Shown here one piece after another: positions 55,701 through 64,000 of a stretch of DNA of 64,000 nt. The stretch's first letter is position 1, and every line of letters starts with the position of its first letter. A program made the position numbers and the translations under genes. This stretch comes from BOG-931 sp963761525 (GTDB lineage: Bacteria; Pseudomonadota; Alphaproteobacteria; Rhizobiales; Xanthobacteraceae), in the NCBI GenBank assembly GCA_963761525.1, contig CAVXHG010000008.1, positions 1,426,001 to 1,490,000 on the forward strand, written 5' to 3'. The notes below the pieces were generated by a model, which had not been told where the DNA came from, did no database searches, and saw nothing but the letters and a program-made list of their open reading frames with translations.

Positions 55701-56675
55701 TTACGTGAACTTTGCCAGCTTGCGGTGCTCGGCGATGATACGGCGGACCGTACCGGTCGCCGAACGCATGACAATGGTTTCGGTCTCGATCACGCCATTA
55801 CCAAACCGAACGCCGCGAAGCATGCGTCCGTCGGTAACGCCAGTCGCCGCGAACAAACAGTCGCCGCGCACCATGTCCTCGATCTGGTATTTCTTGCGCG
55901 GATCCTTGATGCCCATCTTGGCAACGCGCTCGCGTTTCTCTTCCGTGTCGACGACGAGGCGCGTCTGCATCTGGCCGCCGATACAACGCAGTGCCGCCGC
56001 GGCGAGAACGCCTTCCGGCGCGCCTCCAATACCAAGATAAATATCGATGCCGGTTTTGTCAGGTTCCGCAGTGTGGATGACACTGGCAACATCGCCATCG
56101 CTAATCAAACTCACCGCCGCACCGACCTTGCGTATCGCGGCGATGATATCGGCATGGCGCGGGCGATCCAGTATCATCGCCGTTATTTCCGAAGGCTTCA
56201 CACCCTTGGCTTTCGCGAGCGCGAGAATGTTTTGGTCGGCCGGCGCATCGAGATCGACGACGTTCTTCGGATAGCCGGGGCCGATCGCTATCTTGTCCAT
56301 ATAGATGTCGGGTGCATGCAAAAAAGCACCATCATCGGCCATCGCCAGCGTGGCAATCGCGCCCGGCATGTTCTTCGCACACAGCGTCGTGCCTTCGAGT
56401 GGATCCACAGCGATATCGACCTTGGGCCCGGATTTGGTGCCGACCTTCTCGCCAATAAACAGCATCGGCGCTTCGTCCATCTCGCCCTCGCCGATAACGA
56501 CAGTACCGTCGATCGGCAGACTGCCGAGTTCACGGCGCATGGCGTCGACGGCAGCCTGGTCGGATTTTTTTTCTGCGCCCCGCCCGCGCAAATGAGCCGC
56601 GGCTACGGCCGCGCGCTCCGTCACGCGCGCTATTTCGATGGCCAACGCGCGCTCTAGGATTGGATTCGACGACAT
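55701..56675 (-). CDS. glpX: Class II fructose-1,6-bisphosphatase
   Basis: GlpX-type phosphatase of 324 residues for gluconeogenesis. Metal-binding motifs GEGEMDEAPML near 63-73 and DPLEGTT near 92-98 are intact, and the block GIGGAPEGVLAAAALRC follows near 226. It begins 22 bases after the hom stop and belongs to the hom-glpX-recJ block. Confidence 0.94.
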   Translation of the reverse strand: MSSNPILERALAIEIARVTERAAVAAAHLRGRGAEKKSDQAAVDAMRRELGSLPIDGTVVIGEGEMDEAPMLFIGEKVGTKSGPKVDIAVDPLEGTTLCAKNMPGAIATLAMADDGAFLHAPDIYMDKIAIGPGYPKNVVDLDAPADQNILALAKAKGVKPSEITAMILDRPRHADIIAAIRKVGAAVSLISDGDVASVIHTAEPDKTGIDIYLGIGGAPEGVLAAAALRCIGGQMQTRLVVDTEEKRERVAKMGIKDPRKKYQIEDMVRGDCLFAATGVTDGRMLRGVRFGNGVIETETIVMRSATGTVRRIIAEHRKLAKFT

Positions 56676-56697
56676 CTTTCTGCCTCTGCAATTCGGC

Positions 56698-58014
56698 TTA
56701 GTTTTTCTCGATCCGGATCACCTGCGGACGGCCGGAGATTACACGGTCGCGGCGCACGGCGGCGAGAGCCTTGTGTACAGCATCTTCGCTCGTCGCGTAG
56801 GTAATCATGATAACTGGAACGGGTTTCCCAGAACGCCCTGGCTGAACGCCCTGCCCGACTTCGTGGCGCTGCACGATCAACTCCAGAGAGATGTTCTGTT
56901 CCGCAAGCCGCCGCGCAATGGTGGCGGCCGAGCCCGGACGGTCGCGCGCCAAGAGCCGGATGTAATAGCCGCCTTCATGATGTTGCATCGGCGCTTTGCG
57001 CATCGCGGTCATGCGCGCAGCCGGACGCCCAAACGGCGGTGTGCGCACGCCGCTCGCAATATCGGCCAAATCGGACACGACGGCGGACGCCGTCGCCATG
57101 CCGCCCGCGCCAGGACCGACCAGCGTGATCGGCGCAAGACCATCCGCGTCAACCGTGACGGCATTGGTCACGCCCATAACCTGCGCGATAGCGGACTCCT
57201 TCGGCACCATGGTCGGATGCACGCGCTGCTCGATGCCGGCTTCCGTCTTCACCGCGACGCCAAGGAGTTTCACGCGATAGCCAAGCTGCTCCGCCGCATC
57301 GAGGTCGGCAAGCGTGATCGAGGAGATACCCTCGACATAGATCGCGGACGGATCGAGTTTGGTGCCGAACGCTAGGCTCGCCAGGATCGAAAGCTTCTGT
57401 GCGGTGTCGTGACCTTCAATATCGAACGATGGATTGGCCTCGGCATAACCAAGCCGCTGGGCGTCGCGCAGACATTCGTCGAAGGCGAGCCGCTCCCGCT
57501 CCATCCGCGAAAGGATGTAATTGCAGGTACCGTTGAGGATGCCGTAGATGCGCGTGAAAGAATTACCGCCCAGCCCTTCGCGCAAAGTCTTGACGATCGG
57601 AATGCCGGCACAGACCGACGCTTCGAAATTGAGCGCGACGTCATGCCGTTCCGCAGCGGCGGCTAGCTTTTGGCCATGCTTCGCCAGTAGCGCCTTGTTG
57701 GCAGTGACCACCGGCTTGCCGGACGCGAGCGCGGTCTCGACGGCGCTCTTTGCAGGATCGCCCGTTCCGCCCATCAACTCGACAAACACGTCGATGTCCG
57801 GATCCCGCGCCAACGCAACCGGATCGGTGTGCCAGTGAAAATCTTTCAGATTGACGCCACGCTTCTTATTGCGCGAGCGCGCTGACACCGCGACCACTTC
57901 GATGGAACGGCCGCATCGCGCAATGAGCTTGTCGCGGCCCTGATGCAACAACTCGACCACCGCCGAGCCGACAGTACCGAGGCCGGCAAGACCGACTTTC
58001 AGCGGTTTAACCAT
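56698..58014 (-). CDS. hom: Homoserine dehydrogenase
   Basis: Enzyme of 438 residues that reduces aspartate semialdehyde to homoserine on the way to threonine and methionine. The nucleotide loop is GLGTVGSAV near 10-18; NGTCNYILSRM and the catalytic lysine region FDIEGHDTAQKL follow. A C-terminal ACT domain (about 350-430, with RDRPGSAATIARRLAEQNIS) gives feedback control. It starts 35 bases after the aminotransferase gene. Confidence 0.95.
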   Translation of the reverse strand: MVKPLKVGLAGLGTVGSAVVELLHQGRDKLIARCGRSIEVVAVSARSRNKKRGVNLKDFHWHTDPVALARDPDIDVFVELMGGTGDPAKSAVETALASGKPVVTANKALLAKHGQKLAAAAERHDVALNFEASVCAGIPIVKTLREGLGGNSFTRIYGILNGTCNYILSRMERERLAFDECLRDAQRLGYAEANPSFDIEGHDTAQKLSILASLAFGTKLDPSAIYVEGISSITLADLDAAEQLGYRVKLLGVAVKTEAGIEQRVHPTMVPKESAIAQVMGVTNAVTVDADGLAPITLVGPGAGGMATASAVVSDLADIASGVRTPPFGRPAARMTAMRKAPMQHHEGGYYIRLLARDRPGSAATIARRLAEQNISLELIVQRHEVGQGVQPGRSGKPVPVIMITYATSEDAVHKALAAVRRDRVISGRPQVIRIEKN

Positions 58015-58049
58015 GAAACGTCGCCGGTTAGTGAGAAAGCGACGGCCGA

Positions 58050-59264
58050 TTAACGCCGCGTCGCCATGGGCACGACGTTGTGCAGCATTTCCGGGCCAGT
58101 TTCAAGAAACCGCCGGATATTGCGTGCAGCCTGACGGATGCGCTGCTCGTTTTCCACCAGCGCGATGCGCACATGGCCCTCGCCATACTCGCCGAAACCG
58201 GCGCCGGGCGACACCGCCACCCCCGCTTTCTCGACCAGAAGCGTCGAGAACTCGACGCTGCCGAGCGGCTTGAACGGGTCGGGGATCGGTGCCCAGGCAA
58301 ACATTGACGCCGCCGGCGGCGGCACTTGCCAGCCGGCGCGGCCGAACGAGTCCACCATCGCGTCGCGGCGCTTCTTATAGATCGAACGCATCTCCTCGAT
58401 ACAATCGTCCGGCCCGTTAAGCGCCGCTGTCGCCGCAACCTGGATCGGCGTGAACGCACCATAATCGAGATAAGATTTCACTCGCGCCAGCGCCGCGATA
58501 AGGCGTTCGTTACCGACGGCGAAGCCGATCCGCCATCCCGGCATCGAATAAGTTTTCGACATCGAGGTGAATTCAACTGCGACATCCATCGCACCCGGCA
58601 CTTGCAGGATCGAAGGCGGCGGTTCGTCGAAATACACCTCGGCATAGGCGAGATCGGACAGCACCAGCAGACTGTGCTTTTTCGCAAACGCGACCAGGTC
58701 GCGATAGAAATCAAGATTGGCGACACTGGCTGTCGGGTTCGACGGATAGCAAACAACGACCGCGATCGGCTTCGGGATCGAGTGCAGCACCGCGCGCTCG
58801 AGCGCCTCAAAAAACTGCGGACCGATTGCGACCGGGACCGAGCGGATAGCCCCGCCGGCCATCAGAAAGCCGAACACATGAATCGGATAGGTCGGGTTCG
58901 GCACGATGATGACGTCACCCGGCGCAGTGATTGCTTGAGCGACGTTGGCGAAACCCTCCTTCGAACCGAGCGTGGTAACGACCTGCGTTTCCGGATTGAG
59001 CTTCACACCGAACCGGCGGGCGTAATAAGCGGCCTGAGCGCGGCGCAGCCCGGGAATTCCTTTTGAGGCGGAGTAACGGTCGGTACGCGGCCTGCCGATC
59101 GTCTCCTTGAGCTTTTCAATGACATGGGCCGGCGTCGGCAAATCGGGATTGCCCATGCCGAGGTCGATGATGTCGGCGCCGCCGTTACGCGCCACAGCTT
59201 TGGCGCGATTGACGGTTTCAAACACGTAAGGCGGCAGTCTGCGAATGCGATAGAATTCTTCCAT
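58050..59264 (-). CDS. PLP aminotransferase, AlaC/LL-DAP-aminotransferase-like
   Basis: Fold type I class I/II aminotransferase of 404 residues. The PLP lysine is in SMSKTYSMPGWRIGF near 233-247, and CYPSNPTA gives the cofactor-binding Asn. The opening EEFYRIRRLPPYVFETVN is typical of the group annotated as alanine or LL-diaminopimelate aminotransferase that precedes hom in alphaproteobacteria. A role in alanine or methionine/threonine-related transamination is likely, but the substrate is not fixed. Confidence 0.9.
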   Translation of the reverse strand: MEEFYRIRRLPPYVFETVNRAKAVARNGGADIIDLGMGNPDLPTPAHVIEKLKETIGRPRTDRYSASKGIPGLRRAQAAYYARRFGVKLNPETQVVTTLGSKEGFANVAQAITAPGDVIIVPNPTYPIHVFGFLMAGGAIRSVPVAIGPQFFEALERAVLHSIPKPIAVVVCYPSNPTASVANLDFYRDLVAFAKKHSLLVLSDLAYAEVYFDEPPPSILQVPGAMDVAVEFTSMSKTYSMPGWRIGFAVGNERLIAALARVKSYLDYGAFTPIQVAATAALNGPDDCIEEMRSIYKKRRDAMVDSFGRAGWQVPPPAASMFAWAPIPDPFKPLGSVEFSTLLVEKAGVAVSPGAGFGEYGEGHVRIALVENEQRIRQAARNIRRFLETGPEMLHNVVPMATRR

Positions 59265-59334
59265 GGGTAGCCCCTGGGACGTCGACTCGGACGTTTAGAA
59301 AAGAACCTGAATTATAACCTGGAACCGACTTTTA

Positions 59335-59652
59335 TCACGGCTTGGTCTTGGCACCAGCGCTGGGCGTGGTGCCGGTGGTAGCCGGGGAAGTCATGCCCGA
59401 CGCGGCGGCCTCAGACTGGGCGGACTGGGCCTCTGCGCTCAACTGAGTACGATCCGACATCAAGGCGCTGGTCGCTTGCTGGACCTGATCCGGGGTCATG
59501 GTTTGTTGGGCCCGCGGCTCCGGCTTGGCAAACAATGTGGGATACGAGCTCTGGTAGTCCGCAACCTGCGAGCAGGCAGCCAACAGCGCAGCCGCAGCGA
59601 GTATCTCCGCCGCCGCAACAAGCCGGACCGCCAAAACTCCCAAGTTCCTCAC
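59335..59652 (-). CDS. Small lipoprotein of unknown function
   Basis: Protein of about 105 residues. A hydrophobic signal ends in a lipobox, AALLAAC, so the cysteine should be lipidated. The rest is rich in Ala, Ser, Thr and Gln, with a YPTLFAKPEPRAQQTM segment and no known domain. GTG 59652 is preferred because AGAGGG precedes it and it gives a normal signal length; ATG 59697 is possible. It stands alone upstream of the aminotransferase gene. Confidence 0.7.
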   Translation of the reverse strand: MRNLGVLAVRLVAAAEILAAAALLAACSQVADYQSSYPTLFAKPEPRAQQTMTPDQVQQATSALMSDRTQLSAEAQSAQSEAAASGMTSPATTGTTPSAGAKTKP

Positions 59653-59983
59653 CCGACCCTCTTTTGCCCCAACGGTACTTTGCCTTAAGGGAGCCAAAGC
59701 CCAACCAAATAGGCGTTGCCGAATCTGTTATCCGCGATCTTACAGGCTCAATACCTTACGGAAATCTGAAGACGCCCGGCCAGCCGTGTCTGCTAGCCGT
59801 CCAATATGTCGAAACGAGGACGATTGCTGCGGCGCGGTACGTCATAGAGTGCGTACAAGGCCGTCACCAATTGCCCATAAAGATGCCTTGCATGCCGGAC
59901 CTTAGCAGGCCATTTCTGAAACAAGTCTGCATCAAGAGCCGGATCGTTTGTCCTTACTCACGGCCGCCAATTGAGGAACGCCT

Positions 59984-61789
59984 GTGCGAGCGCCATCGCA
60001 AGAACCGATGAAGATCGGCGCGGTCAACGTCGAGGAGTTCTCGCGCAATCTTGCGCGGCTCATCGAGGAAGGCGGGCGGGCGGCGGCGGCATATCTCAAG
60101 CCGCGCGAGGAAGGCCGCAAGTCAAACGAACTCCCTGAAGAAATCGCCGAGATTTTCAAAACTCTTGGCAAGGTTGCGGAATATTGGCTGGAGGATCCGC
60201 AGCGTGCGCTCGACGTGCAGACACGTCTGGGCAAGGCCTTTCTGGATTTATGGGCTTCCGCGGCGCGCCGGCTTGCCGGCGAAGACTCCGGACCCGTCAT
60301 CGCGCCGGAAAAAGCCGATAAACGCTTCAACGATCCGGAATGGTCCTCAAACCAGTTCTACGATTTCCTCAAACAGGCCTACTTGCTGTCGTCGCGCTGG
60401 GCGAACCAGCTCGTTACCGACGCCGAAGGCCTCGATCCGCACGTGCGGCAGAAGGCCGAATTTTACGTGCGGCAAATCTCCAACGCCGTGTCGCCATCGA
60501 ACTTCGTGCTGACCAATCCGGAGTTGATGCGCGAGACGCTGCTGAGCAACGCCGACAACCTGGTCCGCGGCATGCGGATGCTGGCCGAAGACATCGAGAA
60601 CGGCGGCGGCGACCTGAGAATCCGTCAGTCGGACTCCTCCATGTTCGCCGTCGGCCGCAACCTCGCGACCACGCCCGGCAAGGTCGTTTTCCAGAACGAG
60701 TTGATGCAGCTGATCCAGTACGCGCCGGCAACCGCGACGGTGCTGAAACGCCCGCTGCTGATCGTGCCGCCGTGGATCAATAAATTCTACGTGCTCGATC
60801 TGACCGCCGAAAAATCATTCATTAAATGGTGCGTCGATCAGGGCGTCACTGTTTTCTGCATCTCCTGGGTCAATCCCGACGCGCATCTCGCCAAAAAAGG
60901 CTTTGACGAATACATGCGCGAGGGCCCGCTTGCTGCATTAGATGCGATCAAGCAGGCGACCGGCGAAGACAAGGTCCATACCGCAGGCTATTGCGTCGGC
61001 GGCACGCTGCTTGCGATCACGCTCGCTTATTGCGCCGCACGCGGTGACGAACGCATTGCGTCAGCGACATTTTTCGCCTCTCAGGTCGATTTCACCCACG
61101 CGGGCGATTTGAAAGTCTTCGTCGACGAAGAGCAGATCGCGGCACTCGAGCAAAAAATGTCCGAGCGGGGCTTTCTCGAGAGCAAGTCGATGGCGACCGT
61201 GTTCAACATGCTGCGATCGAATGATCTGATCTGGCCGTACGTCATCAACAATTACCTGAAAGGCAAAGCGCCGTTCCCGTTCGACCTGTTGTACTGGAAT
61301 TCCGATGCGACGCGGATGCCGGCCGCCAATCATTCATTTTATCTGCGCAACTGTTATCTCGATAACAAGTTGTCGAAGGGCAAGATGGTGATTGCCGGCG
61401 AGAAGATAAATCTGAAGGCCGTCAAAGTACCGATCTACAACCTGGCGACGCGCGAGGACCATATCGCGCCGCCGAAATCAGTACTGCTCGGCTGTAAATT
61501 TTTCGGCGGCCCGGTAAAATTCGTTATCGCCGGTTCAGGCCATATTGCCGGCGTGGTCAATCCGCCAGCCAAGAACAAGTACCAGTATTGGACCGGACCC
61601 AAACCGCGCAATGCCGACCTGGACGGCTGGTACGAAAAAGCCAAGGAATATCCGGGTTCGTGGTGGCCGGACTGGCTGGTCTGGCTGACCCGGCAAAGTC
61701 CGACCGAAGTCCCCGCGCGCGTCCCCGGCGAAGGTGCGCTCAAAGCCATCGAGGACGCGCCGGGCAGCTACGTTTGCGCACGGGACTGA
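59984..61789 (+). CDS. phaC: Class I poly(3-hydroxyalkanoate) synthase
   Basis: PHA polymerase of 601 residues. The catalytic cysteine is C337 in the lipase-like box GYCVGG, the Asp is in TREDHIAP and the His in GSGHIAGVVNPP. The N-terminal domain (about 1-200) and the block WINKFYVLDL match the class I form, which works without PhaE/PhaR. The start may be GTG 59984 or ATG 60008; the second gives the more usual N-terminus. No phasin or phaAB is nearby. Confidence 0.93.
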   Translation: MRAPSQEPMKIGAVNVEEFSRNLARLIEEGGRAAAAYLKPREEGRKSNELPEEIAEIFKTLGKVAEYWLEDPQRALDVQTRLGKAFLDLWASAARRLAGEDSGPVIAPEKADKRFNDPEWSSNQFYDFLKQAYLLSSRWANQLVTDAEGLDPHVRQKAEFYVRQISNAVSPSNFVLTNPELMRETLLSNADNLVRGMRMLAEDIENGGGDLRIRQSDSSMFAVGRNLATTPGKVVFQNELMQLIQYAPATATVLKRPLLIVPPWINKFYVLDLTAEKSFIKWCVDQGVTVFCISWVNPDAHLAKKGFDEYMREGPLAALDAIKQATGEDKVHTAGYCVGGTLLAITLAYCAARGDERIASATFFASQVDFTHAGDLKVFVDEEQIAALEQKMSERGFLESKSMATVFNMLRSNDLIWPYVINNYLKGKAPFPFDLLYWNSDATRMPAANHSFYLRNCYLDNKLSKGKMVIAGEKINLKAVKVPIYNLATREDHIAPPKSVLLGCKFFGGPVKFVIAGSGHIAGVVNPPAKNKYQYWTGPKPRNADLDGWYEKAKEYPGSWWPDWLVWLTRQSPTEVPARVPGEGALKAIEDAPGSYVCARD

Positions 61790-61794
61790 GACGT

Positions 61795-62850
61795 TTACGG
61801 AAACATCGCGATCTGATCGACGCCGGTTGCTTCCGGAAAGCCGAGCATGACGTTCATGTTCTGCACGGCCTGGCCGGAGGCGCCCTTGGTCAGGTTGTCG
61901 AGTGCCGAGACAATGATCGCGCGGCCCGGGATACGGTCATTGGTGACGCCAATAAACGTCATGTTGGAGCCGCGCACATGCCGGGTTTGCGGCAACTTGC
62001 CGAACGGCAGCACATGGACGAACGGCTCGTTGGTGTAAGCCTTCGCCAACACCGCATGCATATCTTCAGGCGACGCTTTCAGATCGCGCACATAAATGGT
62101 TGAAAGGATGCCTCTATTCATCGGCACAAGGTGCGGCGTGAAGGTCACGACGACCTCCCGGCGGGCGGCCTTCGAGAACTCCTGATCGAGCTCGGCCATA
62201 TGGCGATGGCGGCCGACGCCGTAAGCGTGGAAGCCTTCCGACACTTCCGAGAATAGCATCTCCTCTTTCGCCGCCCTGCCCGCACCGGTCATGCCGGATT
62301 TGGCGTCGATCACGATCTCGTCGGGATCGATCGCCTTCGCCTTCAGAAGCGGAATGAGCGGCAACTCAGAACATGTTGTGTAACAACCCGGATTGGCGAC
62401 CAGCCGCGCCTTCTTGACCTCCTCCCGATAGATTTCAGTCAGGCCGTAAACTGCTTCCTTCTGCAGCTCCGTCGCAGCATGGGCGTGGCCGTACCAATGC
62501 GCGTAGGCGGCTGGATCGGCCAGCCGAAAATCGGCCGACAGATCGACCACTTTCGTCGCCGGCGCTTTGGCGAGCAAATCGGCGATGACTTTCTGCGTCG
62601 TGCCATGGGGCAGCGCGCAGAATGCAAGATCGAGCCCCGCCTTCTGCCAATCGGTGTCGTCGATCGAGGTCAGGATCGGCAGATCGTACGGGGCGAATTG
62701 CGGGAACACATCCGACATCGGCTTGCCGGCGCGGCGGTCGGCGGTCAGCAGCACGATCTCGACCAGCGGATGCCGGATCAACAGGCGCAGCAGTTCCGCG
62801 CCGGTGTAGCCGGAGGCGCCGAGGATGCCGATTTTCGCTTTTGCAGACAT
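61795..62850 (-). CDS. argC: N-acetyl-gamma-glutamyl-phosphate reductase
   Basis: Arginine-biosynthesis reductase of 351 residues. The NADP loop is GILGASGYTGAELLRLL at 8-24, the catalytic cysteine is C156 in ANPGCYTT and a proton-relay His lies in YGVGRHRHMAE. The length is normal for the long form. It converges on phaC with five bases between the stops. Confidence 0.95.
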   Translation of the reverse strand: MSAKAKIGILGASGYTGAELLRLLIRHPLVEIVLLTADRRAGKPMSDVFPQFAPYDLPILTSIDDTDWQKAGLDLAFCALPHGTTQKVIADLLAKAPATKVVDLSADFRLADPAAYAHWYGHAHAATELQKEAVYGLTEIYREEVKKARLVANPGCYTTCSELPLIPLLKAKAIDPDEIVIDAKSGMTGAGRAAKEEMLFSEVSEGFHAYGVGRHRHMAELDQEFSKAARREVVVTFTPHLVPMNRGILSTIYVRDLKASPEDMHAVLAKAYTNEPFVHVLPFGKLPQTRHVRGSNMTFIGVTNDRIPGRAIIVSALDNLTKGASGQAVQNMNVMLGFPEATGVDQIAMFP

Positions 62851-63159
62851 GACTAACCTTCTTGGCTTGAGGAACGCTCAGGCCGGACCGCGGGCAAGAT
62901 ATCAGGCCAAGATAACAGCCGATGCGTGCCGCAGAACCGGCGGCACGGGGGCTTGCTATACGCGAAGGCGCGCCCGTGCCGTATTGCAGGTGCTACGGCG
63001 GCGGCGTGCGGAAACGGTGCTGGTCACAAAAAACCCGTTCATGGCGCGCCATATAGGGCTGGTTCCCGAAGCCGTCAATGTACTGTTGGTTCGTCTCTCA
63101 AGTGGCATAGTTGGCCGCTGATTCGGTCGGTCCGTTGCGCCGCGACGGCACGGCACCAT
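62851..63159. other. Intergenic region between argC and parE
   Basis: About 309 bases between divergent genes, so it should hold both promoters. An 8-bp perfect hairpin, CGTGCCGC (62925-62932) with GCGGCACG (62940-62947), is present without a T-run. No gene was recognised. Confidence 0.5.
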
Positions 63160-64000
63160 ATGGGGCAAAGCGTGGGAAAAGCAGCAAAATCCTCGAAAAC
63201 GCCGGATCTGTTCGCGGGCGGAGCCGAAGGGCGGCGCGGCAGCAGCGGCGCTCGCCGTAACACGCCGGCGCCGCGCGGCGGTGGCGACAGCGGCTATTCC
63301 GCAAAGCACATCGAGGTGCTGGAAGGCCTTGAGCCGGTGCGCCGCCGGCCCGGCATGTATATCGGCGGCACCGACGAGAAGGCACTGCACCACCTGTTCG
63401 CGGAAGTCATCGACAACGCCATGGACGAAGCGCTGGCCGGCCACGCCGACTGGATCGACGTCGAGATGGAAGCCGACGGCTTTATCGCGGTGACGGACAA
63501 CGGCCGCGGCATTCCGGTCGACCCGCACCCGAAGTTCAAGAACAAGTCCGCTCTCGAAGTGATCATGTGCACGCTGCATGCCGGCGGCAAATTCAATTCC
63601 GAGGTTTACGAGACCTCGGGCGGCTTGCACGGCGTCGGCGTTTCGGTCGCGAACGCTCTGTCCGAGCGCCTGGAAGTGGACGTGTGGCGCGAGCAGCAGC
63701 ACTACCACATGGTGTTCGAGCGCGGCACGCCGAAGGGCAAGCTGCAAAAGCTCGGCCGCGCGCCGAACAAGCGCGGCACCAGGGTTCGGTTCCGGCCCGA
63801 TCCGCAGATTTTCGGCGAGAAGGCGCACTTCAAGGCCGAGCGCGTGTTCAAGATGACGCGCTCCAAAGCCTATCTGTTCGGCGGCGTTGAAATCCGCTGG
63901 TCCTGCGCCCCGGAATTGCTGCGCGGCGTCGAGGACGTGCCGGAGAAGGCCACGTTCCATTTCGAAGATGGCCTGAAGGATTATCTGAAGACCACTCTCT
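63160..64000 (+). CDS. parE: DNA topoisomerase IV subunit B, cut by window edge
   Basis: N-terminal 280 residues of a GHKL ATPase. The signature blocks are EGLEPVRRRPGMYIGGTD, EVIDNAMDEALAG (with the catalytic Glu and Mg-binding Asn), VTDNGRGIPV and GGLHGVGVSVANALS. A Lys/Arg/Gly-rich leader of about 45 residues precedes the domain. IDNAMDEA with Met rather than the GyrB form IDNSIDEA, plus the leader, favour ParE. The start is ATG 63160; GTG 63172 in frame is also possible. The gene continues past 64000. Confidence 0.9.
   Translation, partial: MGQSVGKAAKSSKTPDLFAGGAEGRRGSSGARRNTPAPRGGGDSGYSAKHIEVLEGLEPVRRRPGMYIGGTDEKALHHLFAEVIDNAMDEALAGHADWIDVEMEADGFIAVTDNGRGIPVDPHPKFKNKSALEVIMCTLHAGGKFNSEVYETSGGLHGVGVSVANALSERLEVDVWREQQHYHMVFERGTPKGKLQKLGRAPNKRGTRVRFRPDPQIFGEKAHFKAERVFKMTRSKAYLFGGVEIRWSCAPELLRGVEDVPEKATFHFEDGLKDYLKTTL

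Noticed and set aside
62925..62947. Hairpin between argC and parE as a terminator
   Set aside because: Both neighbours point away from it and no T-run follows on either strand, so termination has no purpose here.
62956..63960. Minus-strand open frame of 334 codons
   Set aside because: It is opposite the clear ParE N-terminus and has no recognisable domain.

Overview
The window looks like the chromosome of an alphaproteobacterium of the order Hyphomicrobiales, close to the Bradyrhizobium/Xanthobacteraceae side. This rests on gene content, not a database search: a hom-glpX-recJ block, a double cold-shock-domain protein next to a DUF192 protein and tRNA-Pro, an NDUFS4-like complex I accessory subunit, class I PHA synthase, the epmB/epmA/efp set, parE, and many TRAP and ABC uptake systems. 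No phage, insertion sequence, CRISPR array or rRNA was seen.

Layout. 1-10.6 kb (minus strand) is an envelope block: alpha-2-macroglobulin, PBP1C, an ArnT-like glycosyltransferase, a PAP2 phosphatase and a family 2 glycosyltransferase. Four of these five genes are broken by single-base frameshifts, all in the same direction. 10.8-14 kb has tRNA-Arg, a quinone-oxidoreductase-like gene, a frameshifted kinase-like/receiver/cyclase gene and a patch of chimeric gene debris. 14-22.4 kb holds a uronate-dehydrogenase-like gene divergent from a TRAP transporter, then a four-gene sugar ABC importer ending at a bidirectional terminator. 22.5-24.7 kb: MHS-type transporter and an exported MsrA. 24.8-29.5 kb: a four-gene operon with a Tat-exported ThDP enzyme, a cytochrome c, a flavin monooxygenase and an extradiol-type dioxygenase. 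29.8-34.2 kb: a degenerate receiver-EAL protein, an NDUFS4-like subunit, tRNA-Pro, DUF192, cold-shock protein, sirtuin, glyoxalase and tRNA-Glu. 34.2-36.3 kb is gene-poor and decayed (GIY-YIG gene without a normal start, aspartic-protease remnant, tiny porin-like protein). 36.3-41 kb: zinc-ribbon protein and the EF-P modification genes, with a second ThDP enzyme set between epmB and epmA. 41.2-44.45 kb: peptidoglycan hydrolases, the last an internally deleted MltB. 44.5-53.6 kb: a third ThDP enzyme, a taurine/nitrate-type ABC transporter, a Tat-exported amidohydrolase, SoxC and a small cytochrome c, facing a soxYZ plus substrate-binding-protein operon. 53.8-64 kb is housekeeping: recJ, glpX, hom, an aminotransferase, a lipoprotein, phaC, argC and the start of parE.

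The most interesting content is the set of three acetolactate-synthase-like ThDP enzymes. One carries a strong twin-arginine signal and sits in an operon with a cytochrome c. Another heads an operon joining ABC uptake, an exported amidohydrolase and SoxC/cytochrome c, convergent with soxYZ and no soxB or soxXA in view. These suggest periplasmic redox chemistry on imported organic, possibly organosulfur, acids. That is inference; substrates cannot be read from the sequence.
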